From a virus, in IMG/VR virus record IMGVR_UViG_3300018481_000022, positions 1 through 64,000 of that record: a stretch of DNA of 64,000 bases, one strand, 5' to 3'. Positions 44,837 through 51,908 of this stretch are shown here, in pieces. The translations under genes were made by a program, and so were the position numbers. Within the stretch, counting starts at the first letter, position 1. Each line of letters begins with the position of its first letter. The notes below the pieces were generated by a model. It saw only the letters and a program-made list of their open reading frames with translations, was not told the origin of the DNA and made no database searches.

Positions 44837-45003
44837 CCAAGAGGTCGATACGTCGATTTCGGGGCGTTTTTGGGGGGTCGCTCGGGTCCAAAGTCGAAAA
44901 ATCGTCCCGTATGTGGGGCGAATGGACGGCATGCATGGACGACATCGCATGGACAAGGCCAAAGATTCGGGCTGTCCATGCGCGGAATTCTGCTAAACCA
45001 AGA

Positions 45004-45043
45004 CAAAAGAAGGCCCTCGCGTCGCCGGAAACGACCGAGGGCC
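45004..45043 (-). terminator. Leftward rho-independent terminator between attP and int
   Basis: Stem GGCCCTCG (45012-45019) pairs with CGAGGGCC (45036-45043). On the minus strand the stem is followed by TTCTTTTGTCTT. It would stop leftward transcripts that run antisense through int before they reach attP and the late operon. Confidence 0.65.
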
Positions 45044-45072
45044 AGACCCACCGAGAAAAGAGAGAAATCCAG

Positions 45073-46377
45073 GTGAGCGACAAGAGAGTAAACCAAGGCG
45101 GCGGCACAGCCAAAGGCACAGCCGAATGGCAACCCAATCGAACCGGGGGCGGAAAGTACGTCGCCAAGATCACGACCCTTGCCGGAAAGCGTGTTCGCGT
45201 GCCCATGCTGGACGACAACGGTCGACCGCTCTTTACCGACAAGGAAAAAGACCACACGCACGCGATGGATTTCGCGCACGCGCTGAACGATGAACTTCGG
45301 TCTGAAGCGACAGCCCGCAAAAATGCTGACCGCAAGGCCATCACGGTCGTTCAGTTCGGCACACAATGGACATCAGGCGCGCTCTTCCGAGAACATGGCG
45401 ACGTGAACGGGCTCTCGATCAAAAAGACGGCGAAAGACGATCGCAATCGCCTGCGAAAGTACGTTTACCCCTACATCGGAAACGTGGCGATCGTCGACGT
45501 CGACGATCAGACGATCGAAAAAACCTTCGCGAAGGCCCATCAGGCATTTTTCGAAAGGCACAAGCGGCCCATGAGCCAAGCGACGAAGCGTCATCTATAC
45601 ATGGTGACGCACCGACTCTTCGAGCTCGCAATCATTCCGGGGCGCCTGATCACGGTCAACCCTGTTTCAAAACACGTCTTGCCCAAGCCGGGGAAAGAGA
45701 AGCTTTACAGCTTTCTTTACCCCGACGAACTCGTCGACTTGCTCGGGTGCACCGACATTCCCATCGCGCGGCGCGTCTACTACGCGATCGCGAGCTACAC
45801 GGGCCTGCGCAAGGGGTCACTGCGCGCGTTCACTTGGGGCTTGGTCGACTTCAAGAACTTGACGATAACGAACCTCGTCAACAAGCCCGACTTGCCAGTG
45901 ATGTTTGCGCAGACCGACCCGCTGATCCCGGGCCTGTCGTCGCTGATCGAGTTGCTTCGCCGCTATCGCGAGCTTCGTGGATGGCCCGACGATGACCAAG
46001 TGATCGTGTCGATCCGCGAGCTCGGCTGCAAGAAAGACGCCGAAGCCGCAACGTTGCGCATGGATCTCGATTGCGCGGGCATCAAGCGCAAGAATCTCTT
46101 CATCAAGAGCACTCGGGTCGAGCCGCTTCGCTTTCATGACCTGCGCGCCACGTTCATCACGTGGGCGCGCCGCCTTGGCAAGGGCGACGGCTGGATCAGC
46201 GACCGCACGGGCCACACGACGAAGAAGCTCATGGATCGCTACGACCGCGGCGCACGATCGCTTCTTGATCTGAAATACATTCCCTTCCCCGACATCACGA
46301 ACGCGATCCCTGAGCTCGCCGACATGAGCAAGGTCGCGCGACTACCGCCGCCGCGCACGAAGAAGCGCAAGAACTAG
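45073..46377 (+). CDS. int: Tyrosine site-specific integrase
   Basis: 434 residues from the GTG at 45073 (purine-rich GAGAGAAA site about 10 nt upstream); a longer frame from 44911 runs through the terminator hairpin and is not preferred. Catalytic residues are Arg246 in TGLRKG, His355-x-x-Arg358 in FHDLRAT, His381 in GHTT and the nucleophile Tyr390 in DRYDRG. An N-terminal SAM-like core-binding region spans ~90-185. The gene lies beside the tRNA-Ser-like attP core, and the sequence type resembles integrases of Myxococcota. It integrates and, with an excisionase, excises the phage. Its 3' end overlaps the convergent next gene by 4 nt. Confidence 0.93.
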   Translation: MSDKRVNQGGGTAKGTAEWQPNRTGGGKYVAKITTLAGKRVRVPMLDDNGRPLFTDKEKDHTHAMDFAHALNDELRSEATARKNADRKAITVVQFGTQWTSGALFREHGDVNGLSIKKTAKDDRNRLRKYVYPYIGNVAIVDVDDQTIEKTFAKAHQAFFERHKRPMSQATKRHLYMVTHRLFELAIIPGRLITVNPVSKHVLPKPGKEKLYSFLYPDELVDLLGCTDIPIARRVYYAIASYTGLRKGSLRAFTWGLVDFKNLTITNLVNKPDLPVMFAQTDPLIPGLSSLIELLRRYRELRGWPDDDQVIVSIRELGCKKDAEAATLRMDLDCAGIKRKNLFIKSTRVEPLRFHDLRATFITWARRLGKGDGWISDRTGHTTKKLMDRYDRGARSLLDLKYIPFPDITNAIPELADMSKVARLPPPRTKKRKN

Positions 46378-46775
46378 GGGCGCCTGTAGCCGCTTCGCTC
46401 CAAGGAAGCGCGCACCTGACGCTGTAGCTCGTCGGCTTCATTCGTCGGGTGCGCCTTCTCTTCCTTCGAAGACAACGGCGCCTTGCAACGGGTCGACAGC
46501 CATCGGCTGTATTCTTTCCGTTGCATCATGAGGCGCCGACCGACAGGGGCGATCCTGCACTCGCCCCTATCGGCCGCATCGACGACGTGTCGCCACGGGT
46601 ATCGGTCGTCGCGAATGTTGATCCACTCTTCGGGGTCGTTCGCGCCGACGCCCCCGCGCCGAATGAGCGCCGCCAAGAGTTCGTTCACTGTCATGTCGCC
46701 GGGGTCGCGCTCAGGGGCAACGGGGGCCGCTGGCGCTTCTTGAACGGCTTCTGGCTTGGTCTTCGCTCGCGACAT
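46374..46775 (-). CDS. Putative excisionase-like/HTH protein, 133 aa
   Basis: The ATG at 46775 (MSRAKTKPE) is chosen; it lies just after the shared GTAGTTGAC leader. The first ~30 residues are Pro/Ala-rich. Residues ~60-100 (WRHVVDAADRGECRIA..GRRLMMQRKEYSRWLS) resemble the winged helix of excisionases and MerR-like HTH proteins. It is convergent with int and overlaps it by 4 nt. Role as Xis is inferred from position and this pattern. Confidence 0.5.
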   Translation of the reverse strand: MSRAKTKPEAVQEAPAAPVAPERDPGDMTVNELLAALIRRGGVGANDPEEWINIRDDRYPWRHVVDAADRGECRIAPVGRRLMMQRKEYSRWLSTRCKAPLSSKEEKAHPTNEADELQRQVRASLERSGYRRP

Positions 46776-46780
46776 GCCGG

Positions 46781-46812
46781 TCAACTACCCGCGCCCGTGG
46801 GCGCCCGCTGGC
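46781..46812 (-). promoter_or_regulatory. Conserved GGGTAGTTGAC leader of the 133-aa gene
   Basis: The coding strand reads CAGCGGGCGCCCACGGGCGC followed by GGGTAGTTGACC, 5 nt before the ATG. It contains the TCAACTAC half-site also seen in the right-end operator repeats. Confidence 0.5.
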
Positions 46813-47057
46813 GCGCCCGCGGAAAGCGCCCTTCGTCTCGCCCTTCGCGCTTGCCAGACGCATTCACGCGAACAGTATTTCTGAAGCGACCATGCCCGAG
46901 CAAAGGGCGCTCGACACGCTGAACACTTCACGGGGCGTTCAAGCAACGCTTGGCGCTTCTCGCTCTTGGTCTTCCGGACGTAGAACCACGGCACGGATCC
47001 CCCTTTCTTGCGCCACCTGCCATCGTCTTCGACGTTTGGCGCGTTGTTTTTGGGCAT
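46785..47057 (-). CDS. Zinc-knuckle protein, 90 aa
   Basis: One C-x2-C...C-x3-C knuckle (C45, C48, C62, C66; CSACRAPF then YCSREC) flanked by a basic tail (ARRARRRALS). It overlaps the tandem-knuckle gene upstream by 119 nt in another frame, an unusually long overlap. It begins with ATG at 47057 (MPKNNAPNVE). A +1 frameshift could in principle join it to the upstream protein; independent initiation is simpler. It likely binds nucleic acid. Confidence 0.6.
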   Translation of the reverse strand: MPKNNAPNVEDDGRWRKKGGSVPWFYVRKTKSEKRQALLERPVKCSACRAPFARAWSLQKYCSRECVWQARRARRRALSAGAPAGAHGRG

Positions 47058-47712
47058 AGTGCTCGCGTTGACAGACGTCGGCGCAGTAGCGCGCGTTGCT
47101 GTAGTTCGGCACGAATGAAGCCGCGCAAGTCGGATTGGCGCACACGATCGGCGGTCGCTGGCGTAGTTGCTTAGCGCGCTTCGTGGCGTTCCCTTTCGCG
47201 AACCCCGTGAACGACTCGACCACAGGAATCTTCGCCCTGCGTTGCTCGAATTGTTTCACTCGGGGGTATGGCTTGGGAAGCTGTGGCCCGCGAGACTTCG
47301 GGGCGCGCTTCGCGACCACACCCCGCTTCGCTCTCGCCGCGGACACGGAACACGCCGTGCCGCAAAAGCGGTGACTGTACCTGTGGGCGACGAACACGTT
47401 TTGACACAGCGGGTGATCGCATCGTCGTCGCTCGGGTTCCATCCTGCGTCGCGCACGATCGCGACAGCGCTTGCCGCAATACTTGCCGTCGCGAAGCGCC
47501 ACGAAGCGCGCGGAGCATTCCGCAAGCGCACAGGTCGCAAGCGCACCGAGCTCTTTCTTGGGGCGCGTAGTCGCGCGCGTAAAGCGACTCACCCCGACGA
47601 ACGACTTGCGAGCCTTGACGACCTCGTCAGTCGCAAGAGCTACGTCGTCACGTCGTTCGGCGAGCTTCTGAAACTCGACCGCAATCTCGACCCCAAGAGC
47701 TCGCCACGTCAC
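46939..47712 (-). CDS. Tandem zinc-knuckle protein, three units, 257 aa
   Basis: Three repeated knuckles with C-x4-C...C-x3-C spacing at C61/C66/C79/C83, C98/C103/C117/C121 and C191/C196/C210/C214, each followed by Arg/Lys runs. The N-terminal MTWRALGVEIAVEFQKLAE helix resembles the start of the four-knuckle protein at 49478-50176. The very basic composition suggests RNA or DNA binding. It overlaps the upstream gene by 4 nt. Single knuckles of this kind are common in phages; an array of three is unusual. Confidence 0.7.
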   Translation of the reverse strand: MTWRALGVEIAVEFQKLAERRDDVALATDEVVKARKSFVGVSRFTRATTRPKKELGALATCALAECSARFVALRDGKYCGKRCRDRARRRMEPERRRCDHPLCQNVFVAHRYSHRFCGTACSVSAARAKRGVVAKRAPKSRGPQLPKPYPRVKQFEQRRAKIPVVESFTGFAKGNATKRAKQLRQRPPIVCANPTCAASFVPNYSNARYCADVCQREHYAQKQRAKRRRRWQVAQERGIRAVVLRPEDQEREAPSVA

Positions 47713-48002
47713 AGAAGGCCGCCCTTCTTCCGAAGGCGCTCGCGAAGGCGCGCGTAATAGCGGCGCATGCCGGGCGGATCTTCAAGCCGGGGGTAGTGCC
47801 CGCTACTGACGCGCGAAATCGCATCGGCAAGCCGCAAGCGTTGCCAATGAATGTCGTGCGGTTCCCAACACGACGCGACTTCGAACCAGACCCCGGCGCA
47901 TGGAATGCGCTTTACTGGCACGCCGTTGACCGAATCCTGAATCCCGCCAACGAGAGCGAGAAGACGCTTGCGGGCCTCGTCTGGCTTCATTCGCTCGGTC
48001 AC
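47709..48002 (-). CDS. Unknown small protein, 97 aa
   Basis: From the GTG at 48002, which follows the shared GC-palindrome/GGGTAGTTCTC leader. It begins MTERMKPDEARKRLLALVGG and has a C-terminal basic helix (RRYYARLRERLRKKG). Two cysteines near residues 35-45 are too few for a zinc site. A plus-strand frame over the same bases was judged a shadow. No family is recognised. Confidence 0.5.
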   Translation of the reverse strand: MTERMKPDEARKRLLALVGGIQDSVNGVPVKRIPCAGVWFEVASCWEPHDIHWQRLRLADAISRVSSGHYPRLEDPPGMRRYYARLRERLRKKGGLL

Positions 48003-48003
48003 C

Positions 48004-48037
48004 CCGAGAACTACCCGACTCCGGGCCCGGGCGCTGA
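48004..48037 (-). promoter_or_regulatory. Conserved GC-palindrome/GGGTAGTTCTCGG leader
   Basis: The coding strand reads TCAGCGCCCGGGCCCGG, then GGGTAGTTCTCGG, ending just before the GTG at 48002. It is nearly identical in its conserved parts to the leader of the SspB-like gene at 57309-57336. Confidence 0.55.
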
Positions 48038-48043
48038 CCTCGT

Positions 48044-48622
48044 TCAGCTATCCTTCGGGGCGTACAATTTTCTATACGTGCTCTCTGCGTTTCGCATCAC
48101 GTAGTCATGTGTACGCTCGCGAACGTCGGGCAGGAAGTAGGCCAAGAGTGCATGTAGAATCTCGTGAATGACGGGCTGACCTGTGCCGATCACTTCGCCC
48201 GCAAGCGACTTTCGGATCACCGCAAGCGGCACCTGCCTGAACGTCGACGACGCATGGCTCAGGTAGGCCGCCGTCGGGCGCCCATTGAAGAGCACCCCTT
48301 GAAGTTCGTCCATAACCTGATCGTCGACGAAGTGAACACCGACGAGCGGGAAGACCCCGACGAGCGTCGGATCGTTTGGGCGCCACGCGCGCCACGCCAT
48401 GAAGAGCGCCGTTGTCGCGGTTACGCATGCGTCGAGCAAGAGGATCCGATCGCGACGCATGCCGGGCGCGTCGATCAAGACGAGCTCGAAGCCGACCGAC
48501 GCCACGCGATGCAAGCGCGGCCCGAGCGGCCATTGAATGCGAACAACCTTGAACGCGAAGGCGTGTGCGCAGATGAAGAAGGCAACTACTGCAACGACGA
48601 TCATCCACTGCAAAACCGTCAT
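48044..48622 (-). CDS. Membrane-anchored HEXXH metallopeptidase-like protein
   Basis: 192 residues. Residues 5-25 form one transmembrane or signal-anchor segment (MIVVAVVAFFICAHAF). The C-terminal part carries HEILH at 153-157 and a further His at 172 (ERTHDY), a zincin-type zinc site with glutamate E154 as base. The domain would lie outside or inside depending on topology, which I cannot fix. The substrate is unknown; cell-wall, envelope or defence-protein cleavage is possible. It is in the leftward accessory operon. Confidence 0.6.
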   Translation of the reverse strand: MTVLQWMIVVAVVAFFICAHAFAFKVVRIQWPLGPRLHRVASVGFELVLIDAPGMRRDRILLLDACVTATTALFMAWRAWRPNDPTLVGVFPLVGVHFVDDQVMDELQGVLFNGRPTAAYLSHASSTFRQVPLAVIRKSLAGEVIGTGQPVIHEILHALLAYFLPDVRERTHDYVMRNAESTYRKLYAPKDS

Positions 48623-48631
48623 GCATACAGG

Positions 48632-49159
48632 CTATTTCAAAAACGCCCATTCGGTCACGGGATAGCCAACCCAAGGTTCGACGTCTGTCGTGTAGGGCAA
48701 CATCAGCGGGTGCCGCGGGTGCCCGCTCTTCGAGGTGCCGAAGCACAGCGGGTCGATCGAGTTCGCTTCAATGATGCCCGCCAAGCCGCGCAGGGCCCGC
48801 TTGCGGGGGTCATCGGGCGCCTGCATGACCGATGCACCCCATGCGAGAACGACGCTGTCAGCGGCGCTCAGGCGCTCACGAAGGGCCATTGAATTAGTCA
48901 GCCATCTGCCTACGCCTTGACGAAGTTCGATCGGGTCGGTCGCGCGCCTCGAAAACAGGTTGACGACATACATGCGCGCATACCCGAGCTTAGTGGCGAA
49001 CCCGACACACTTGCGAATCGTCGGGTCGTCTTGCTCGCCGTCGGCGGTCGACGGGTTCAGCATTACGAATGTAATCGTTCCTGTGTTCTGATCTTCCTTC
49101 GACCAATCACGATACAGCCAAAAGCGATTTTCGCCTTCAATGTGCGCTTGCCGGATCAT
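48632..49159 (-). CDS. DUF1643 family protein
   Basis: 175 residues from the ATG at 49159, which overlaps the TGA of the upstream gene (ATGA). The segments FVMLNPSTADGEQDDPTI near 30, VVNLFSRRATDP near 65 and the end GHPRHPLMLPY are the DUF1643 signature. This family is widespread in bacteria and phages and its biochemical role is unknown. It is part of the leftward accessory operon. Confidence 0.85.
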   Translation of the reverse strand: MIRQAHIEGENRFWLYRDWSKEDQNTGTITFVMLNPSTADGEQDDPTIRKCVGFATKLGYARMYVVNLFSRRATDPIELRQGVGRWLTNSMALRERLSAADSVVLAWGASVMQAPDDPRKRALRGLAGIIEANSIDPLCFGTSKSGHPRHPLMLPYTTDVEPWVGYPVTEWAFLK

Positions 49160-49485
49160 GAATGCGACCGAAACCAGAAGCGAAGCAACGCGAACCACGC
49201 GAACACGACCCGAAGCCGGTAGCGCAAGCGAAGCGAAAGCTTCATGTGCCAAGGAAGCGCCCGATACATGGCGCGCGCTTGGTCGGTCACGAGCTTCTTC
49301 GTCAGCAAGACGACCGCGCCCGAGCGCATGAGCCGCGTCTGTAGGAACGCGAAGCGCTTCGCCTCGCTCGGCCTGAGCTGTCGCTCGGTCGAAATCTTGG
49401 CGAGTCGCGAGAACTCTTGAACCTTCATCCGATTCAGCACCGTCACGCGCGCTTCGACGATCGCGAACCTTGGCCCGTTACCCAT
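49156..49485 (-). CDS. Unknown protein with hydrophobic basic C-terminus, 109 aa
   Basis: The N-terminal 60 residues are helical and basic (VTVLNRMKVQEFSRLAKIST). The C-terminal ~30 are aromatic and hydrophobic (VVFAWFALLRFWF) between arginines, likely a membrane-associated helix. It overlaps the four-knuckle gene upstream by 8 nt and DUF1643 downstream. No family is recognised. Confidence 0.5.
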   Translation of the reverse strand: MGNGPRFAIVEARVTVLNRMKVQEFSRLAKISTERQLRPSEAKRFAFLQTRLMRSGAVVLLTKKLVTDQARAMYRALPWHMKLSLRLRYRLRVVFAWFALLRFWFRSHS

Positions 49486-50176
49486 GCGCTACAGATACCG
49501 GGCGCTTGGCTTGTCGCTGGCGCCTCGCGTAGTTCTCGCGGGCCCGCTGAAGCTTCCAAGCCTTCCGACACTCTTCGCCGCACACGACCCGCTTGTGAAA
49601 CGTCGGGAACAAGCACTCGCACACCGCGCACTTCTTCATGGGGCGAGCCCGGTCGATCCGCTCCTTGTTCTGACGCATCTTCGCGACCGTGCGACACCGC
49701 GGCCCGCAATAGAGCTCGAACCCAAGCGATAGCTCGAAGCTTCGCCCGCAAATTTTACAGAGCCGAAGATCGATCGGCGGTCGACCCGAGCCACAGCGCC
49801 GCGTGCAATAGACGTGTAGGCGGGTGTACGCTTCAAAGACGTTTCGACACGTCTTGCACTTGCGCATATTGCGATCGAACCGTGAACGTCGGGCACACAG
49901 AATCGAGCAATGCTGTCGCCCGCGCACGTACGGGAATGGCGTTTCGCATCGCTCACAAATCAGCTGTCGTTCAGTAGGCACCGGCCTCGACCGCTTCACC
50001 GGCTTCGGGGTCGCCCCGAGCTCTGCCCAAGCCGAAGCGATCAGCTCGACATCAGACAGGCGCCGTTCGGGCCTCGGTCCGTGTGAGCGCCACCTTGTAG
50101 CGCGCAACATGACCCGCAATGGCTCTTGCGAGCCCGAGAATTCGCCTGCTACTTCCGCGGCAAGATCGGCCCACAT
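49478..50176 (-). CDS. Tandem zinc-knuckle protein, four units, 232 aa
   Basis: Four C-x2-C...C-x3-C knuckles at C74/C77/C90/C94, C107/C110/C124/C128, C140/C143/C157/C161 and C183/C186/C199/C203, each about 33 residues with F or Y before the second pair and basic linkers. The N-terminal ~55 residues are helical (MWADLAAEVAGEF), similar to the three-knuckle protein. It ends with a long basic helix (KLQRARENYARRQRQAKR). It overlaps both neighbours. Likely binds nucleic acid; no target is known. Confidence 0.75.
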   Translation of the reverse strand: MWADLAAEVAGEFSGSQEPLRVMLRATRWRSHGPRPERRLSDVELIASAWAELGATPKPVKRSRPVPTERQLICERCETPFPYVRGRQHCSILCARRSRFDRNMRKCKTCRNVFEAYTRLHVYCTRRCGSGRPPIDLRLCKICGRSFELSLGFELYCGPRCRTVAKMRQNKERIDRARPMKKCAVCECLFPTFHKRVVCGEECRKAWKLQRARENYARRQRQAKRPVSVAHG

Positions 50177-50565
50177 TTCCGAATACCCTTTCGAATACCC
50201 GCACTGACGGCCGCCGATTGCGCGTCAGTTTCCTTCGGTGAGTTCTCGCCCGTCATCGGCTGACCGTAGTGACACAGATTGGCACACGCAATATGTCGCA
50301 TACCGTAGTGACTTACGCGCTGATCAACCCCGACGAAGCGTTTCGTAGCGCACAGGTCGCACTCGCACTCGATCACCGTCCACACACGAGCGGCGTCTCG
50401 ACTCGGCCCGCCCTGCGCGGCCAGACCTCGAATTCCCATGACAACACGCTGACCCGGGCGAAACTTGCCAACCCACTTCGGCTTCTGGCCATTCATGACA
50501 GACCACAGCCATTCGGGAAAGACTCGGCCTCGGTAGCGTTCCCACAACAACAAGAGCTTGTTCAT
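50149..50565 (-). CDS. Zinc-binding phage protein, 138 aa, first of leftward block
   Basis: It begins MNKLLLLWERYRGRVFPEWL. A CECDLC pair near 70 and a CANLC pair near 95 flank a basic segment (KRFVGVDQRVSHYGMRH), a zinc ribbon of the kind common in small phage proteins. The C-terminal tail is basic (KGIRKCGPILPRK). It heads the leftward operon ending at 46374 and overlaps the next gene by 28 nt. The shared GTAG leader precedes it. Confidence 0.6.
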   Translation of the reverse strand: MNKLLLLWERYRGRVFPEWLWSVMNGQKPKWVGKFRPGQRVVMGIRGLAAQGGPSRDAARVWTVIECECDLCATKRFVGVDQRVSHYGMRHIACANLCHYGQPMTGENSPKETDAQSAAVSAGIRKGIRKCGPILPRK

Positions 50566-50570
50566 GCACT

Positions 50571-50607
50571 TCGGGGAAGTAGCCGGGCGCCTGCGTCTTC
50601 GCTGGCG
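50571..50607 (-). promoter_or_regulatory. Variant of the conserved leader ahead of the 138-aa gene
   Basis: The coding strand reads CGCCAGCGAAGACGCAGGCG, then CCCGGCTACTTCCCCGA before the ATG at 50565. It keeps the CAGCG...GCGCCCGG start but the GTAGTT part is inverted or diverged, so it is the weakest member of the set. Confidence 0.35.
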
Positions 50608-50642
50608 ATTTCGCGGGCTTGCTAGTTTGCTGTCGAAAAAGT

Positions 50643-50671
50643 TTGCACGTTGAAGCGACGCGCGCTAGATT
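50643..50671 (+). promoter_or_regulatory. Promoter of shared type (TTGCAC-17-TAGATT)
   Basis: -35 TTGCAC at 50643-50648 and -10 TAGATT at 50666-50671, spacer 17 bp. The spacer contains GTTGAAGCG, which is also in the promoters at 51847 and 60181. The GTG at 50678 lies 7 nt after the -10, so the first mRNA may be leaderless. Confidence 0.6.
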
Positions 50672-50677
50672 CAAGGG

Positions 50678-50887
50678 GTGAACAACTCGAAACCAGAAAC
50701 CAAGTCAATCCAACACGGCGACGTCATCGTGACCAAGGGATGGGGCGACACGCGACACCGCGTGCTGATCGTCGACAGCAACGTCGACGGCCTCGTTTTC
50801 GTATGCGTCAACCTTGAAACGGGCGCCGATTCAGTCGTGCTCGAACGCGAAATCGTGCGGGTCAACCCGCGGGTCAACCCGTCATGA
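50678..50887 (+). CDS. Unknown small protein, 69 aa, probably leaderless
   Basis: From the GTG at 50678, placed where transcription should start. A beta-rich protein (IQHGDVIVTKGWGDTRHRV, then VFVCVNLETGADSVVLERE) that resembles small SH3-like phage proteins. It ends with RVNPRVNPS. It overlaps the next gene by 4 nt. No family is recognised. Confidence 0.55.
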   Translation: MNNSKPETKSIQHGDVIVTKGWGDTRHRVLIVDSNVDGLVFVCVNLETGADSVVLEREIVRVNPRVNPS

Positions 50888-51345
50888 AGACCCTTCTCGC
50901 TACCCTGACCGCGGCCCTTCTCTTGGGCGCCAGCGTCGCGCACGCCAAGCCCAGCAAGAGGCCGAAAGCGGCTTTCGCCTGCGACCTCGTCGAGCTCACG
51001 CTGTGGACAGCGCCCGACGTCTACTACTCCGACACCGTCATCGCCGTTCGACTCCGATGCCACAACGACAGCGCGAAGACCGTACGAGTCAAGGCTCGCG
51101 ATGTGTTCTTGCTGAACACCGACGGGCAGAAGTACCGACCCGATCGCGACTCCGACAACCTCGACGTCATCTACTCCGACGACGCCTTCGGGCCCGAGCA
51201 CGTCGACCACTTCATCGACATCGAACGCGACGAGGTCAAGGATCTTGGCTTCACGTTCACGGGCGGCGACGGCCTGACCGATCCGCACCTGACACTTGAC
51301 GTCAACGGTACGAAATACGAACACCATCGCTCACCTGAGAACTGA
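50884..51345 (+). CDS. Secreted protein with signal peptide, 153 aa
   Basis: Residues 1-21 are a clear Sec signal peptide (MKTLLATLTAALLLGASVAHA) with cleavage likely after AHA. The mature part is a beta-sandwich-like domain (TVIAVRLRCHNDSAKTVRVK) with two cysteines (C33 and C59) able to pair outside the cytoplasm. It resembles DUF4352-type exported proteins in outline only. In a prophage region it would be a lysogenic-conversion (moron) candidate acting in the periplasm or outside. Confidence 0.65.
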   Translation: MKTLLATLTAALLLGASVAHAKPSKRPKAAFACDLVELTLWTAPDVYYSDTVIAVRLRCHNDSAKTVRVKARDVFLLNTDGQKYRPDRDSDNLDVIYSDDAFGPEHVDHFIDIERDEVKDLGFTFTGGDGLTDPHLTLDVNGTKYEHHRSPEN

Positions 51346-51348
51346 CCT

Positions 51349-51537
51349 ATGACAGCCAAGCTCTACACGCACATACGCGAGACTTCGACCGACGACCTCG
51401 TCGTCATCGTTCGGTTCTTCGACACACCGCGACTCCGACAGTATTACACCGGGCTGATTGCGGACATTCGCAAGGAGCTCAGCGCGCGCGGCTTCTACGC
51501 GGGTCAAGCCGTTGACAGGCACGACGACGAGTCGTAG
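51349..51537 (+). CDS. Unknown small protein, 62 aa
   Basis: Starts ATG at 51349, 3 nt after the secreted protein gene. Sequence MTAKLYTHIRETSTDDLVVI followed by a helix (RLRQYYTGLIADIRKELSAR) and an acidic tail. Small alpha/beta unit with no membrane or metal motif. No family is recognised. Confidence 0.5.
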   Translation: MTAKLYTHIRETSTDDLVVIVRFFDTPRLRQYYTGLIADIRKELSARGFYAGQAVDRHDDES

Positions 51538-51547
51538 GTCAGATCAC

Positions 51548-51835
51548 ATGGATCCAGACACGGCCTTCTTGAACATCCTTCGCGGGCACCTCGTAGCCGA
51601 ACATGCCGCGGCCCTTTCCGATTGGCTCGCCAACTTCGGGTTCGCCCCACAGGAAACACTCGTGCCCGCCGAATGCGCGGCCTTCATCGCGCGCCATTGC
51701 CTGAAGCACTACCCGCTGACCGACCGCGAAACAATCCGAGTTCGCGCCGACAAAACGGGGCTGTGGACAGCTCGAACCGAAGGCCCATGGAAACCATTAG
51801 CGATTTGGTCCGATTTGGCCATCATAAAAGACTAG
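51548..51835 (+). CDS. Unknown small protein, 95 aa
   Basis: The ATG at 51548 gives MDPDTAFLNILRGHLVAEH; an upstream in-frame region overlaps the previous gene. The protein is mainly helical with AALSDWLANFGF and CAAFIARHCLKHYPLTDR segments and ends in a beta hairpin. Not recognised. It ends 12 nt before the next promoter. Confidence 0.5.
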   Translation: MDPDTAFLNILRGHLVAEHAAALSDWLANFGFAPQETLVPAECAAFIARHCLKHYPLTDRETIRVRADKTGLWTARTEGPWKPLAIWSDLAIIKD

Positions 51836-51846
51836 GTGAAAAGTTA

Positions 51847-51874
51847 TTGCGTTGAAGCGGTCGCCTGCTAATCT
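51847..51874 (+). promoter_or_regulatory. Promoter of shared type (TTGCGT-16-TAATCT)
   Basis: -35 TTGCGT at 51847-51852 and -10 TAATCT at 51869-51874, spacer 16 bp. The core TTGCGTTGAAGCG and CGCCTGCTAATCT is identical to the leftward promoter at 60181-60154. It drives the DUF6011 gene at 51909. Confidence 0.7.
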
Positions 51875-51908
51875 ATTCCTTGTCAGGCAGTAACAAGGAA
51901 GTATCGCA

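Noticed and set aside
44911-45072. N-terminal extension of integrase by 54 codons
   Set aside because: It runs through the leftward terminator hairpin and has no ribosome-binding site; the GTG at 45073 has a purine-rich upstream stretch and begins family-like sequence.
46785-47712. Frameshift fusion of the three-knuckle and one-knuckle proteins
   Set aside because: It would need a +1 shift, no shift-prone site is visible in the overlap, and the downstream gene has its own ATG.
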